A DNA stretch of 64,000 nucleotides from Gaiellasilicea sp963707575. Its GTDB lineage: Bacteria > Actinomycetota > Thermoleophilia > Gaiellales > Gaiellaceae. Numbering within the stretch: position 1 is the first letter of the stretch; every line of letters begins with the position of its first letter. The stretch covers positions 2,170,001 through 2,234,000 of the forward strand of contig OY970171.1 in assembly GCA_963707575.1 (NCBI GenBank). The letters are read 5' to 3'. The notes beneath the pieces are model-generated. The model did not search any database, was not told where the DNA came from, and saw only the letters and a list, made by a program, of their open reading frames with translations. The translations under genes were made by a program, and so were the position numbers. This document shows positions 34,854 to 49,869 of this stretch, in pieces.

Positions 34854-36038
34854 CTATTGGCGGAGGTAGGTCAGCACGGCCAGGACGCGGCGGTGATCGT
34901 CGCCGCTCGCCGGCAGCCGGAGCTTCGTGAAGATGCTCGTGACGTGCTTCTCGACGGCGCGCAGGGTCACGAACATGCGCTCCGCGATCGCCTGGTTCGA
35001 GCGGCCCTCCGCCATCGCCTCCAGCACCTCGCGCTCGCGGGCGGTGAGCTCTTCGAGCGGATCGTCGCGGCGGCGGCGGCCGACGAGCTGGTCGACGACG
35101 GCCGGATCGAGGGCCGAGCCGCCCTCCGCCACCCGCCGCACGGCCGCTGCGAACTCGTCGAAGTCGGAGACGCGGTCCTTGAGCAGGTAGCCGACGCCCT
35201 CGGCGCTCTCGCCGAGCAGCTCCAGCGCGTAGGCGGGCTCGACGTACTGCGAGAGGACGACGACGCCGACCTCGGGATGCTGCTCGCGGATCTGCTGGGC
35301 GGCGCGCAGCCCCTCGTCGGTCTGCGTCGGCGGCATGCGGATGTCCGTGATCGCGACGTCGGGGCGGTGCATCGCGACGTGTCGGAGCAGGTCGACCGCG
35401 TTGTCCGACTGCGCCGCGACCTCGAAGCCCGTCTCCTCGAGCAGGCGCGCCAGGCCCTCGCGCAGCAGCACGGAGTCGTCGGCGAGCACGACCTTGAGCG
35501 CGGCGGTGCCCGGTCGTGCGCGCAGCGGCGGAAACTCCCCGGCTCCCAGCTGGAAGATCTGCTCCGGATCCGCCAGGTCGGGGAGCGCATAGAGCCCGAG
35601 GTCGATCAGGTCGTGATCCTCGAGTGCGCTGCACGTGCGGTCGGAGGCCAGGATCTGACCGCCGTGCCCGGCGGCCGAGATGCGGCTGGCGCGGTGGACG
35701 TCGATCCCGACGTAGCCGTCCTCGGTGACGAGCGGCGCGCCTGTGTGCAGGCCGATGCGCACGCGTACGGGGGCTCCGGGCCAGTCGTACTCTGCGTGCG
35801 CGCGCTGCGCCGCGAGCGCAGCCTCGGCTGCGGCCTGCGCGTCCTCGAAGGCGGCGAAGTGCTCGTCGCCTCGGGAATCGACCTCGTGCCCGCCTGCCGC
35901 GGCGACGGCCTCGCGCAGCAGGCGGCGCACCTCGGCGAGCACGTTGCCCCAGTCGCCGCCGTGATCGGCGGCGAGCCGCGTCGACCCTTCGACGTCGGCG
36001 AAGAAGAGGGTGACCGTGCCGCGCGGGAGCTCGCTCAT
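34854..36038 (-). CDS. nucleotide cyclase-like domain fused to NarL-type response regulator
   Basis: 394 residues. Residues 1-165 form a class III nucleotide cyclase (CHD) domain: LFFADVEGST with metal-ligand Asp15, then DSRGDEHFAAFEDA with Asp58, and IGLHTGAP, GIDVHRASRI. Residues 180-305 are a receiver domain with phospho-acceptor Asp232 (ITDIRMPP) and Lys287 (LLKDR). Residues 328-392 are a LuxR-type HTH (LTAREREVLEAMAEG). Cyclase-HTH and receiver-HTH proteins are common; all three in one chain is unusual. The cyclase domain keeps both metal Asp residues but Glu-His replaces the usual Gly after Asp58, so activity is uncertain. It ends the signalling island. Confidence 0.88.
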   Translation of the reverse strand: MSELPRGTVTLFFADVEGSTRLAADHGGDWGNVLAEVRRLLREAVAAAGGHEVDSRGDEHFAAFEDAQAAAEAALAAQRAHAEYDWPGAPVRVRIGLHTGAPLVTEDGYVGIDVHRASRISAAGHGGQILASDRTCSALEDHDLIDLGLYALPDLADPEQIFQLGAGEFPPLRARPGTAALKVVLADDSVLLREGLARLLEETGFEVAAQSDNAVDLLRHVAMHRPDVAITDIRMPPTQTDEGLRAAQQIREQHPEVGVVVLSQYVEPAYALELLGESAEGVGYLLKDRVSDFDEFAAAVRRVAEGGSALDPAVVDQLVGRRRRDDPLEELTAREREVLEAMAEGRSNQAIAERMFVTLRAVEKHVTSIFTKLRLPASGDDHRRVLAVLTYLRQ

Positions 36039-36044
36039 GCACGG

Positions 36045-36050
36045 AGTCTA
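36045..36050 (-). promoter_or_regulatory. -10 box of the cyclase-receiver gene
   Basis: Read on the minus strand, TAGACT ends exactly 6 nt before the ATG at 36038, so this gene can be transcribed leaderless and independently of the island upstream. Confidence 0.5.
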
Positions 36051-36082
36051 GAGCGCGGCTCGTGGAGCCCACCAGCGCGCCG

Positions 36083-36310
36083 TCAGGCAGCCACCTCGAG
36101 CAGATCGGGGCTCCGCCACGCCGCATATGCGAACGGATGGTAGAAGGCGTCCAGCGCGCGGCCGGGGTCGACGGCGAGCTCGAAGGTCGAGTCGGAGGCC
36201 AGATGCAGTACCTCGACGCTGACCGAGTCGTCCTGGGGCGACCACCAGAGCGTGACGTCGATGCCGTCGCTGCGGCGGTTCGCGAGATCGGTTCTGTGAT
36301 TGGCGCGCAT
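36083..36310 (-). CDS. small conserved-looking hypothetical protein
   Basis: 75 residues. It starts at ATG 36310 with a near-perfect AAGGAGG (36317-36323 on the opposite strand). It has beta-strand-like segments (VTLWWSPQDDSVSVEVLHL) and ends in a helix ALDAFYHPFAYAAW. Small proteins of this type occur in actinobacteria; no function is known to me. It lies between a sensor kinase and the cyclase-receiver regulator and may be an accessory of that pair. Confidence 0.7.
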   Translation of the reverse strand: MRANHRTDLANRRSDGIDVTLWWSPQDDSVSVEVLHLASDSTFELAVDPGRALDAFYHPFAYAAWRSPDLLEVAA

Positions 36311-36438
36311 GGCGATCCTCCTTCGGGCTGCCGTGGTCTTTGGTGGCCTCAGGCTCCCACTCCGCCTGCTCCGGGGCCGTGCGGCGAGCAGGCCTCTCGT
36401 GGTGCGGCCTGCTCTACCGCGCCCTCGCGCGAAACCCG

Positions 36439-38901
36439 TCAGTCGACGGGAAGCTCGGCGCGGATCCGCGTGCCCTCGCCGACCGGGCTCTCCACGGCGA
36501 GCGTGCCGTCGAGGGCCTCGACGCGGTCGGCGAGGCCCCGTAGTCCCGTGCCTGCAGCCGGGTCGGCTCCGCCCCGGCCGTCGTCGGCGACCTCGATGAT
36601 CGCCAGACCGTCCTCGTGGCCGATGCGCACCTTCACGTGGCTCGCCTCGGCGTACTTGACTACGTTCGCGAGCGCCTCCGCGACCACGTAGTAGGCGGCG
36701 GCCTCCATCGCCGGCGAGAGCCCGTCCGGCTCACCCTCGACCTCCACGGGGACCGGTGAGCGCCCGGCGAGAGCCTCGAGCGCCGCGAGCAGCCCGCGGT
36801 CGGTGAGGATCGCGGGATGGATGCCGCGCGCGAGCTCGCGCAGCTCGTCGAGCGCGAGCGCGAGCTCCTCGCGGGCCGACCCGAGCACCTTGTCGGCCGC
36901 CTCCGGGTCGCTCGCGAGCTTCGACTGGGCCAGCCGGAGGGCGAGCGAGAGCGAGACGAGGCGCTGCTGTGCGCCGTCGTGGAGATTGCGCTCCAGCCGC
37001 CGCCGCGCGGCGTCTCCGGCCTCGACGATGCGGGCGCGCGAGGCGCGCACCTCCTCCTCCTGGCGCTTCCGGTCGGTCACGTCGGCGCCCGAGATGAGCA
37101 CGAGCGTGCGGCCGTCCATGCCCAGGATCTGCTGCGCGGTCCACACGATCGTCCGCTCCGAGCCGTCGTGGCAGAGCCAGCGCGACTCGCGCTCGATCGC
37201 CGGCACGCCGTTTGCGGCCGACCCCACGGCCATCAGCGCGAGGTACTGGTCCTCGGGCGCGATCAGCTCGAGCAGGCTGCGCCCGACCGTCTCCTCGCGG
37301 GTCCAGCCCAGGATCTCCTCGAACGCCGGGTTGGGGCCGTGCTCGTTGATCGTCGCGTCGTCGTAGACGCCCACGAGGAGGATCGGGATCGTGTTCGCGA
37401 CCGTGCCGGCGAAGTCTCGCTCCACCTCGAGCTCGAGCTCGCGGCGGCGGCGGATCGTGATGTCGAGGCCGCCGAGCACGAGGTTCCGGATCTCGCCCTC
37501 GTCGTCCCGGATCGGCGCCCCCGACCAGGCAATCGCGACCTCCTCGCCTCGCCGGTTGACGAAGCTGCGCTCGAAGGCGCCGGGCTCGAAGTCGGGCGCG
37601 GCCGCCGCGAAGAGCTCCACGACCTCGTCGCGCTCCTCGGGGGAGATGAACACATCCCAGAAGTATTGGCCCCGGATCTCCTCCTCGTCGTCACTGCCTG
37701 CGGCGATGCGGCAGGCGTCGTTCAGGTTGACGATCCGGCCCTCGAGGTCGAGTGAGCACAGCAGCGACGGCGCGGTGTTCACGATCGTCTCGAGGAACTC
37801 GAGCTGCGCGCGGAGCTCCGCCTGGAGCCGCTCGTTCTCGAGCCAGAGCCCGGCCGCAGCTTCGACGGCCTCGAGCAGCTCGGGCTCCTCGGAGAGCGAG
37901 GGATCGTGCAGGAGCGCAGCCACACGGCGCCCGTTCCTGCTCACGTAGCGCGCGGTACGCGGACCTCCCTCGTCGTGGAAGGGATTGCCGTCGATCCAGA
38001 CGAAGCGCTCGCGCTCCGGCAGCCAGTAGACGACGTCGAGCGTCGGGTCCTGGAGCGCGCCGGCGATGGCGTCGCGAAGCGGCGTCCCGCGGCCGAGCTC
38101 GAGCAGCAGCTCGCCGGCGGCCGACCGGGCGAGACGGCTGCGCAGCACCCCCACGAGGAAGGCGAGCGGAACGGTGAGGAAGGCCGCGAGGGCCGCGATC
38201 TGCAGTGGTCGTGCCGCATCGTCGCCTGCCAGCTCGTAGACGATCGTCTCGGCGGCGAGCAGAAGGAAGGTCGTGGCGCTCGTGACATAGACCGGCAGGA
38301 GCGTTCGCCGGAGCGTGGGCGTGGCGTGGCGGAAGCGCTGCACGAGCAGGAAGAGCAACGCGAAGACGAGTCCGAGCGCGGTGAGGCTCGCCGCGGTGTC
38401 GAGCACGTCCGCGAGCCGCGGGGCCGACCACACGACGGCAGGGTTGTCCGGACAGTCCGTGCAGCTCGGGAACGGTCTCGGCTCGAACAGCACGACCAGC
38501 CCGAGCAGGCCGACGGCTCCCCAGACGACGCCGACGAACCAGCGATAGACCCTCGAGTCCAGCCGTCCCGACGGGAACGCGAGGATCAGGTGCGCGAGCA
38601 TGGGCCACGCAGCCGCGCCGGTCACGATGCCGAGCGCGAACACCCAGGGCTCGTTCGCCGCGCCGAGCACGCCCAGGAACCAGAGGAAGCCGGTGGCGGT
38701 GAGGAGCACGCCCGTGCGATTCGCGGGGCGACGCCACATGGCGACAAGACCGCTCGCGACGAACGCGACGCCCGCGGTGACGGCCAGGACCGCGGTCGCG
38801 ACCTTGTTCTCCTGATGGTCGCTCGCGACGACGAGCAAGACCGCCCCTGCTGCTGCCGCGGCGCCCGCCGCGGCGATGAGCGCGAGCCAGCGGCCCCTCA
38901 T
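36439..38901 (-). CDS. membrane sensor histidine kinase (HisKA_3, PAS domains)
   Basis: 820 residues. About eight TM helices occupy residues 5-305 (helix pairs near 5-27, 37-56, 65-82, 87-110, 123-145, 172-195, 210-235, 245-265). A GAF-like stretch (about 275-375), two PAS domains (about 380-500 and 505-615), a HisKA_3 dimerisation helix with phospho-acceptor His641 (NLHDGAQQRL) and a HATPase (about 720-820, ADDGRGGAD) follow. This NarL-type kinase normally partners a LuxR-type regulator; the cyclase-receiver-HTH protein downstream is the obvious candidate. Start ATG at 38901 overlaps the receiver gene stop. Confidence 0.9.
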   Translation of the reverse strand: MRGRWLALIAAAGAAAAAGAVLLVVASDHQENKVATAVLAVTAGVAFVASGLVAMWRRPANRTGVLLTATGFLWFLGVLGAANEPWVFALGIVTGAAAWPMLAHLILAFPSGRLDSRVYRWFVGVVWGAVGLLGLVVLFEPRPFPSCTDCPDNPAVVWSAPRLADVLDTAASLTALGLVFALLFLLVQRFRHATPTLRRTLLPVYVTSATTFLLLAAETIVYELAGDDAARPLQIAALAAFLTVPLAFLVGVLRSRLARSAAGELLLELGRGTPLRDAIAGALQDPTLDVVYWLPERERFVWIDGNPFHDEGGPRTARYVSRNGRRVAALLHDPSLSEEPELLEAVEAAAGLWLENERLQAELRAQLEFLETIVNTAPSLLCSLDLEGRIVNLNDACRIAAGSDDEEEIRGQYFWDVFISPEERDEVVELFAAAAPDFEPGAFERSFVNRRGEEVAIAWSGAPIRDDEGEIRNLVLGGLDITIRRRRELELEVERDFAGTVANTIPILLVGVYDDATINEHGPNPAFEEILGWTREETVGRSLLELIAPEDQYLALMAVGSAANGVPAIERESRWLCHDGSERTIVWTAQQILGMDGRTLVLISGADVTDRKRQEEEVRASRARIVEAGDAARRRLERNLHDGAQQRLVSLSLALRLAQSKLASDPEAADKVLGSAREELALALDELRELARGIHPAILTDRGLLAALEALAGRSPVPVEVEGEPDGLSPAMEAAAYYVVAEALANVVKYAEASHVKVRIGHEDGLAIIEVADDGRGGADPAAGTGLRGLADRVEALDGTLAVESPVGEGTRIRAELPVD

Positions 38902-39251
38902 CCGAGCAGGTCGGCGAGGGCGGTGCCGGAGAGCTCCGCCTTCGCGATGAAGCCACGTGCGCCACTCTGCTCGATCAGCGAACCGTAGTCGCTGGCGTCG
39001 CGGCTCGAGACGAGCACGACCGCAGGGCGGAAGCCGTTCGCGCAGATGTCCGAGCACACCTTGAAGCCGGTCATGTCCGGCAGCTGCACGTCGAGGAGCA
39101 GCACATCCGGCCTGAGCTGGTGTGTCAGCTCGAGTGCCTGCGTGCCGTCCTCCGCCTCACCGACGACCTCATACCCGTCCGCCTCCAGGATCGCCCGTGC
39201 CGACGCCCGAAAGCTGGGGTGGTCGTCGGCGATCAGCACGGTGGTGGACAT
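38898..39251 (-). CDS. stand-alone receiver-domain response regulator
   Basis: 117 residues, receiver domain only. Acidic pocket IADDHPSF (Asp9, Asp10), phospho-acceptor Asp54 (LLLDVQLPDM), Thr/Ser switch (VLVSSRD) and Lys104 (FIAKAEL) are present. There is no output domain, so it acts as a phosphate shuttle or by protein contact. Its TGA overlaps the ATG of the downstream sensor kinase. Confidence 0.9.
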   Translation of the reverse strand: MSTTVLIADDHPSFRASARAILEADGYEVVGEAEDGTQALELTHQLRPDVLLLDVQLPDMTGFKVCSDICANGFRPAVVLVSSRDASDYGSLIEQSGARGFIAKAELSGTALADLLG

Positions 39252-39308
39252 GGACAGAATGGTGACAGAGGTCTATCTGGATCGTAGTGCGGATAGCCGT
39301 ACTTCGGT

Positions 39309-41702
39309 CTAGGTGGCGCCCACCACTTCAGTCAGCGCCGGCTGCGGCTGCGCCACGGGGAGCTGGACGACGAAGGTCGAGCCCACTCCGAGCTCCGACT
39401 CGACGGCGATCGTCCCGGCCATCCTGCGGACGAGCTCGCGGCTGATGTAGAGGCCGAGGCCGGTCCCCCCGATCCCGCGCGTCATGTCGGGGTCGAGGCG
39501 GTAGAACTTCTCGAAGATCCGGCGCAGCTCGGAAGCGGGCATGCCGATCCCGCGGTCCTGGACGGAGAAGCGCACGGTGCCGCCGCCGTCCTCGACCCGG
39601 ACCGAGACCGGCCCGCCGCCGGGCGAGTACTTGATCGCGTTGTCGAGGAGGTTCGCGAGCACCTGGCGCAGCTGGCCGGGATCGGCGGCCACGCGCGGCA
39701 CGTCGGTTGCGACCTCGAGCATGACCTCCACATCGTCCGGCAGGTGCGTGCGTGCGCTCTCGACGACCGCGGCGGCGAGCTCGGCGGCGTCGCAGCTCTC
39801 GATCTGCACCGGCAGCCGCCCCGAGTCGAGGTGGCTCGAGAGCAGCAGGTCGCTGACGATGTCCGCCAGCCGGTCGGACTCCGACGCGATCACGCCGAGC
39901 AGCTCGTCGCGGACGGCGTCGTCGAGGTCGAGGTCGGGGCGGAGGATGGTCTGCGCGGAGCCGTAGATCGCGGCCAGGGGTGTGCGCAGCTCGTGCGAGA
40001 CGGTGGCGACGAAGTCGGACCGCATCTTCTCCAGCCGGTGCTCTTCGGTCAGGTCGCGGAACGCGTACACGACGCCGCCGCCGAGTGCGACGCCCGAGCC
40101 GGAGATCCACAGCTCGCGACCCTCGATCTCGACCGGCGTCGTCACGGCGCGCACGGTCTCGGCGGGGCTGCTGGCGACCGGCACGAGCTTGGCGATCGCG
40201 TCCCAGCGCGGGATGACGTCGGCGATCGGACGTCCGAGGACGTCAGCCTCGGACGCGCCGACGATCGCTGCGGCCGCTGCGTTCCAGAGTCGGATCACGC
40301 CGTCGCGGTCGATCAGCACGACACCGTCGGCGACCGACTCGAGCACGCGTGCGGCTTGCGCGCGGCGCTCCGCTTCCTCGTACAGCTGTGCATTGTCGAT
40401 CGCGATCGCCGCGTGCTGGGCCAGCTCGCGCGCGAGCGCCAAGTCGTCCTCGCCGTAGCTCCGCCCGGACTCGGCCTGCATGAAGCTGATCGCCCCGAAC
40501 GCCTGGTCACGGGCGACGAGCGGCACGCAGAGGTAGGAGCGGACGCCGAGGTCGGCGACGATCTCGCGCTGAAGGTCGTCGACGGCCGGCTCGTACAGTT
40601 CGGGGGTGATTTCGGGCACGAGCTCGGCCTCCCTTGTCCGGACGACGGCGGCGGGTCCCGTTCCCGTCTCGAGGTCGGGCGGATAGCGCTCGGAGAGCTC
40701 GCGTGAGAGCGCCACCTTCAGCGGGTCGACATGGGCGATGGCGACGCGGGTCAGCGCGCCGTCGCGGACGAGGTCGATCGTGCACCAGTCGGCGATTTTC
40801 GGCACGACGAGCTGGGCCACGTCCGCGAGCGTCCGCTCGTAGTCGAGCGAACTGCCGAGGACCCAACCGGCCTCGGCCAGGAACTGCTGCCGCTCCTCGG
40901 CCAGGCGCCGATCGTCGATGTCCGTGGCCGCGCCGACCCAGCCGGCGATCGCGCCGCTCTCGTCGCGCATCGGCATCGCCCGGACGAGGTGCCACCGGTA
41001 GGCGCCGTGTGCGGCCAGAAGGCGGTACTCGACCTCGAACGGTGTCGAGGTGGTGCGCGCCTGCTCCCACCGGTCGAGCGTCGCGGGAACGTCGTCGGGG
41101 TGGATGGAGTCGGTCGGGCTGAAGTCTGCGTCCCGCGCGAGCCCGGTGTAGTCGTACCAGCGCTGGTTGTAGAACGTCGTCGAGCCCTCGGCCGTCGTCG
41201 TCCAGACGATCTCCGGCACGGCGTCGGCGAGCAGCCGGTAGCGCTCCTCGCTCTCGCGGCCGAGTGCGGCCAGCTCCTGCTCCCGGACGAGAGCCTCGTG
41301 TCGCTGCAGCTCGACCGTCTTCTGCCAGAGCTCGATGAAGACCCCGACCTTCGCGCGCAGGACCGCGGGGTCGAAGGGCTTCGTGATGTAGTCGACGGCG
41401 CCCGACTCGTAGCCCCGGAAGACGTGCTCGGCGTCCTTCGAGAGCGCGGTCAGGAAGATGATCGGGACGTGCCGTGTGCGCTCGCGCTGCTTGATCAGCT
41501 CGGCGGTCTGGAAGCCGTCGAGACGCGGCATCTGCACGTCGAGCAGGATCGCCGCATAGTCGTCGTGGAGGAGCCGGCGCAGCGCCTCCTCGCCGGACTC
41601 GGCGCGCACCAGGTCTTGCCCCAGCGGCTCGAGGATCGCCTCGAGCGCGAACAGGTTCTCGGGCCGGTCGTCGACCAGAAGGATCCTGGCGGTCGGGCTC
41701 AC
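39309..41702 (-). CDS. soluble hybrid kinase REC-PAS-GAF-PAS-HisKA-HATPase
   Basis: 797 residues without a TM segment. N-terminal receiver with Asp55 (LLDVQMPRLDG), PAS (about 150-275, with FYNQRWYDYTG), GAF (about 290-440), second PAS (about 455-560), HisKA with His570 (VSHELRTP) and HATPase_c (NLLDNAIKYSPGG, DRGIGMP, GIGGTGLGLYI). Having the receiver at the N-terminus suggests that it is itself a target of the large upstream hybrid kinase. GTG at 41702 overlaps the cheB stop by 4 nt. Confidence 0.93.
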   Translation of the reverse strand: MSPTARILLVDDRPENLFALEAILEPLGQDLVRAESGEEALRRLLHDDYAAILLDVQMPRLDGFQTAELIKQRERTRHVPIIFLTALSKDAEHVFRGYESGAVDYITKPFDPAVLRAKVGVFIELWQKTVELQRHEALVREQELAALGRESEERYRLLADAVPEIVWTTTAEGSTTFYNQRWYDYTGLARDADFSPTDSIHPDDVPATLDRWEQARTTSTPFEVEYRLLAAHGAYRWHLVRAMPMRDESGAIAGWVGAATDIDDRRLAEERQQFLAEAGWVLGSSLDYERTLADVAQLVVPKIADWCTIDLVRDGALTRVAIAHVDPLKVALSRELSERYPPDLETGTGPAAVVRTREAELVPEITPELYEPAVDDLQREIVADLGVRSYLCVPLVARDQAFGAISFMQAESGRSYGEDDLALARELAQHAAIAIDNAQLYEEAERRAQAARVLESVADGVVLIDRDGVIRLWNAAAAAIVGASEADVLGRPIADVIPRWDAIAKLVPVASSPAETVRAVTTPVEIEGRELWISGSGVALGGGVVYAFRDLTEEHRLEKMRSDFVATVSHELRTPLAAIYGSAQTILRPDLDLDDAVRDELLGVIASESDRLADIVSDLLLSSHLDSGRLPVQIESCDAAELAAAVVESARTHLPDDVEVMLEVATDVPRVAADPGQLRQVLANLLDNAIKYSPGGGPVSVRVEDGGGTVRFSVQDRGIGMPASELRRIFEKFYRLDPDMTRGIGGTGLGLYISRELVRRMAGTIAVESELGVGSTFVVQLPVAQPQPALTEVVGAT

Positions 41703-42337
41703 GCTGTGCCCTTCGCCCGGGTCTCGGCTCGGCAGCAGAGGCCGTAGAGGAACTTCGGGATCTCGGCGAGGGGCAGCACGGCGTCGGCAACAGTTGCGGC
41801 GAGGGCTGCGTCCGGCATCGTGCGGCGTTCCGCCGTTTCGGGGTCCTGCACCACCGCAACGCCGCCGCGCTCCTTGATCGCCGCGAGGCCGGCGGCTCCG
41901 TCCTCGTTCGCTCCCGTCAGCACGATCCCGATCGCGCGCTCGCCGTACGCCTCGGCGACCGACTCGAACAGCACGTCGATCGAGGGCCGCGAGTACTGGA
42001 CGCGGCTGTCGGTGGAGAGCGCGAAGTGCCCGTCCTCGACGAGCAGGTGGTAGTCGGCCGGGGCGACGTACACATGGCGGTGCTCGATCGGCTCCTTGTC
42101 GTGGGGCTCGGAGACGGGCCTTCCCGCATGCCGCTCGAGGAGAGCCTCCAGCGATCCCCTCGAGGAGGTGGGACCACGGTGCTGCGCGACGACGATCGCC
42201 GTCTCCAGCTCCGGGGAGAGCCCGACGAGCAGGGTGCTGACAGCGTGCAGCCCTCCCCAGGAGGCGCCGATCGCGATCAGCGCGTAGTCGATCGCGGCGC
42301 GTTCTCTGCCGGGCTCCATCGAGCCTGGGCCGCTCAT
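41699..42337 (-). CDS. cheB: CheB-type protein-glutamate methylesterase, no receiver
   Basis: 212 residues, catalytic domain only. The triad is complete: Ser26 (IGASWGG), His53 (AQHRG) and Asp147 (TGANEDGAAGL). Without the receiver domain of classical CheB, it cannot be controlled by direct phosphorylation. It overlaps cheR and the REC-PAS kinase by 4 nt each. No methyl-accepting receptor is encoded in the window, so the methylated substrate may be the HAMP-repeat kinase or a distant receptor. Confidence 0.92.
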   Translation of the reverse strand: MSGPGSMEPGRERAAIDYALIAIGASWGGLHAVSTLLVGLSPELETAIVVAQHRGPTSSRGSLEALLERHAGRPVSEPHDKEPIEHRHVYVAPADYHLLVEDGHFALSTDSRVQYSRPSIDVLFESVAEAYGERAIGIVLTGANEDGAAGLAAIKERGGVAVVQDPETAERRTMPDAALAATVADAVLPLAEIPKFLYGLCCRAETRAKGTA

Positions 42338-43179
42338 CGCACCTTCCGGTAGATCCGCTCGGCCGCGTCGAGCTCCTCGTAGCCCGTCTCGTGCGGGGAG
42401 AACTTGATCGTCTCCTTCTGGCCGAGCGCGAGGACGCCGAAGGTGCTGAGGCTTTCGTGGAAGAGTCGGTACACGTGCGCCTGCAGGGCCTTGTCGAAGT
42501 AGATCATCACGTTGCGGCAGACGATCGCCTCGAACTCGTTGAACGCCGCGTCGGAGGCGAGGTTGTGCTGCGCGAAGACGACGCCGTCGACCAGCGAGCG
42601 CGCGAAGCGGGCACCGTCGTAACGCGCGACGTAGTACTCGGAGAACGCCTTCTTGCCGCCCGCCCGGATGTAGTTCTGCGTGTACTCCTGCATCTTGTCC
42701 AGCGGGAAGACGCCCAGCCGCGCCCGCTCGAGCACGACCTCGTTGATGTCGGTCGCGTAGATCCGCACGCGGTCCGAGAGCTCCTCCTCCGCAAGCAGGA
42801 TCGCCAGCGAGTAGACCTCCTCGCCGCTCGAGCAGCCGGCGACCCAGATCCGTGCGAACGGATACGTGCGCAGGAGCGGAACCACGCGCTCGCGGAAGGC
42901 GACGAAGAAGCTGGGGTCGCGGAACATCGCGGTGACGTTGATCGAGAGGTCGAGCAGGAGGCGCTCCATCACGGCCGGGTCGTGCAGCACCCGCTCCTGG
43001 AGCGCCGAGATCGACTCCAGCCGCTCGCCGTCCATCCGCCGCCGTAGCCGTCGCCGCAGCGACGCCGGTGCGTACTCGCGGAAGTCGAACCCGTAGCGGC
43101 GGTAGATCCCCTCCAGCAGCAGCTCGATCTCGAGCTGCTCGAGGTCGAGCTCCCGACTCGTGCCAGCAGGAAGAGCCAC
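42334..43179 (-). CDS. cheR: CheR-type protein-glutamate methyltransferase
   Basis: 281 residues. The N-terminal helical domain contains YGFDFREYAPASLRRRLRRRM split near 29-50; the SAM-binding domain has RIWVAGCSSGEEVYSLAILL in pieces near 110-130, IYATDINEVVLERAR near 139-153, and ASDAAFNEFEAIVCRNVMIYF near 208-228. It transfers methyl groups to glutamate side chains. Start GTG at 43179 lies 2 nt after the large kinase stop. Confidence 0.93.
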   Translation of the reverse strand: MALPAGTSRELDLEQLEIELLLEGIYRRYGFDFREYAPASLRRRLRRRMDGERLESISALQERVLHDPAVMERLLLDLSINVTAMFRDPSFFVAFRERVVPLLRTYPFARIWVAGCSSGEEVYSLAILLAEEELSDRVRIYATDINEVVLERARLGVFPLDKMQEYTQNYIRAGGKKAFSEYYVARYDGARFARSLVDGVVFAQHNLASDAAFNEFEAIVCRNVMIYFDKALQAHVYRLFHESLSTFGVLALGQKETIKFSPHETGYEELDAAERIYRKVR

Positions 43180-43181
43180 GC

Positions 43182-48812
<5,631 letters not shown>

Positions 48813-48897
48813 TCGGAGCTCCTTTGCTGACGCAGGGTGGGTGCGGCGGTTCCTCGACGCCGTCGCGGGCGCTTCTGTACCCGCAAACCGCCGATGT

Positions 48898-49869
48898 TTA
48901 ACGGCTGGCGGCGTCCAGCGCTGCGCGCAGATCGTCCCAGAGCGAGTCGACCGGCTCCAGGCCCACGCTCAGCCGCAGCAGGCCGGGAGGGACCCGCTCC
49001 GGCTCCCACCGATGGCGCGACTCCATCGTCGAATCGACGCCGCCCAGGCTGGTCGCGTTCGTGATCACTCGCGTGCCGATCTCGACCGCGTGCGCCGCGG
49101 CGCCGTCAGCGACGTCGAACGACAGCAGGCCGCCGAAGCCGGGGTAGCGGACGACCGCGACGGCAGGGTGCTCGGCCAGCCGGGCGGCGAGCTCCCGGGC
49201 GGACGCCGTCTGTCGCTCGACGCGCACGTCGAGCGTCTTCAGGCCGCGCAGGAGGAGCCAGGCCGCGTCGGGCGCGGCCACGATGCCGGTCCGGGTCCGG
49301 ACCTCGTGCAGCCGCGCCGCGTCCTCCGGGCGTCGGCAGACGACGGCTCCGAGCAGCGCGTCGTGGTGCCCGGCCAGGTACTTGGTCGCCGAGTGGAGGA
49401 CGTAGTCGCAGCCGTGCTCCAGCGGACGCAGGTGGATCGGCGTCGCCGCGGTCGAGTCGCAGACGACGGGCGCAGCGTGGGCGACCGCGGCAGCGAGGTC
49501 GGGCATCGTCAGGAGCGGGTTCGACGGCGCCTCCGTCCAGACGAGCTGGACGTCTGCGGGCGGCGGCCCCGTCTGGTCGAAGAGCACGTGCCGGATACCC
49601 CAGCGCTCCAGCTCCCGGAAGAGCACACCGGTGCCGTAATAGGCGTCCTGTGCGACCGCGACGGTGGCTCCGGGCTCGAGCAGCGCCAGCGCCAGTGCCG
49701 TCGCCGCGCCCATGCCGGAGGAAAAGAGGAGCGCGTCGCCACCGTCGAGCTCGCCGAGGGCGCGCTCCGCCTCGACGCCCGTCGGATGAGCGTTGCGCGC
49801 GTAGTGGAACGGCCCCGGCTCGCCGTCCCGGAACGGCCACGTCGTCGAGCGGTCGAGCGGCTTCTCCAT
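48898..49869 (-). CDS. Cys/Met-metabolism PLP-dependent enzyme
   Basis: 323 residues, shorter than the usual 380-400. Fold type I gamma-family (cystathionine gamma-synthase/lyase) features: YARNAHPTGVEAERAL near 23-38, FSSGMGAAT near 49-57, VWTEAPSNPLL near 109-119, VVCDSTAATP near 134-143, and the PLP lysine in LHSATKYLAGHHD near 157-169. The N-terminal 50 residues that normally carry tyrosine and arginine for the neighbouring subunit are reduced. Which sulfur amino acid it handles cannot be told. It is preceded directly by the DUF4260 gene with a 1-nt overlap. Confidence 0.87.
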   Translation of the reverse strand: MEKPLDRSTTWPFRDGEPGPFHYARNAHPTGVEAERALGELDGGDALLFSSGMGAATALALALLEPGATVAVAQDAYYGTGVLFRELERWGIRHVLFDQTGPPPADVQLVWTEAPSNPLLTMPDLAAAVAHAAPVVCDSTAATPIHLRPLEHGCDYVLHSATKYLAGHHDALLGAVVCRRPEDAARLHEVRTRTGIVAAPDAAWLLLRGLKTLDVRVERQTASARELAARLAEHPAVAVVRYPGFGGLLSFDVADGAAAHAVEIGTRVITNATSLGGVDSTMESRHRWEPERVPPGLLRLSVGLEPVDSLWDDLRAALDAASR

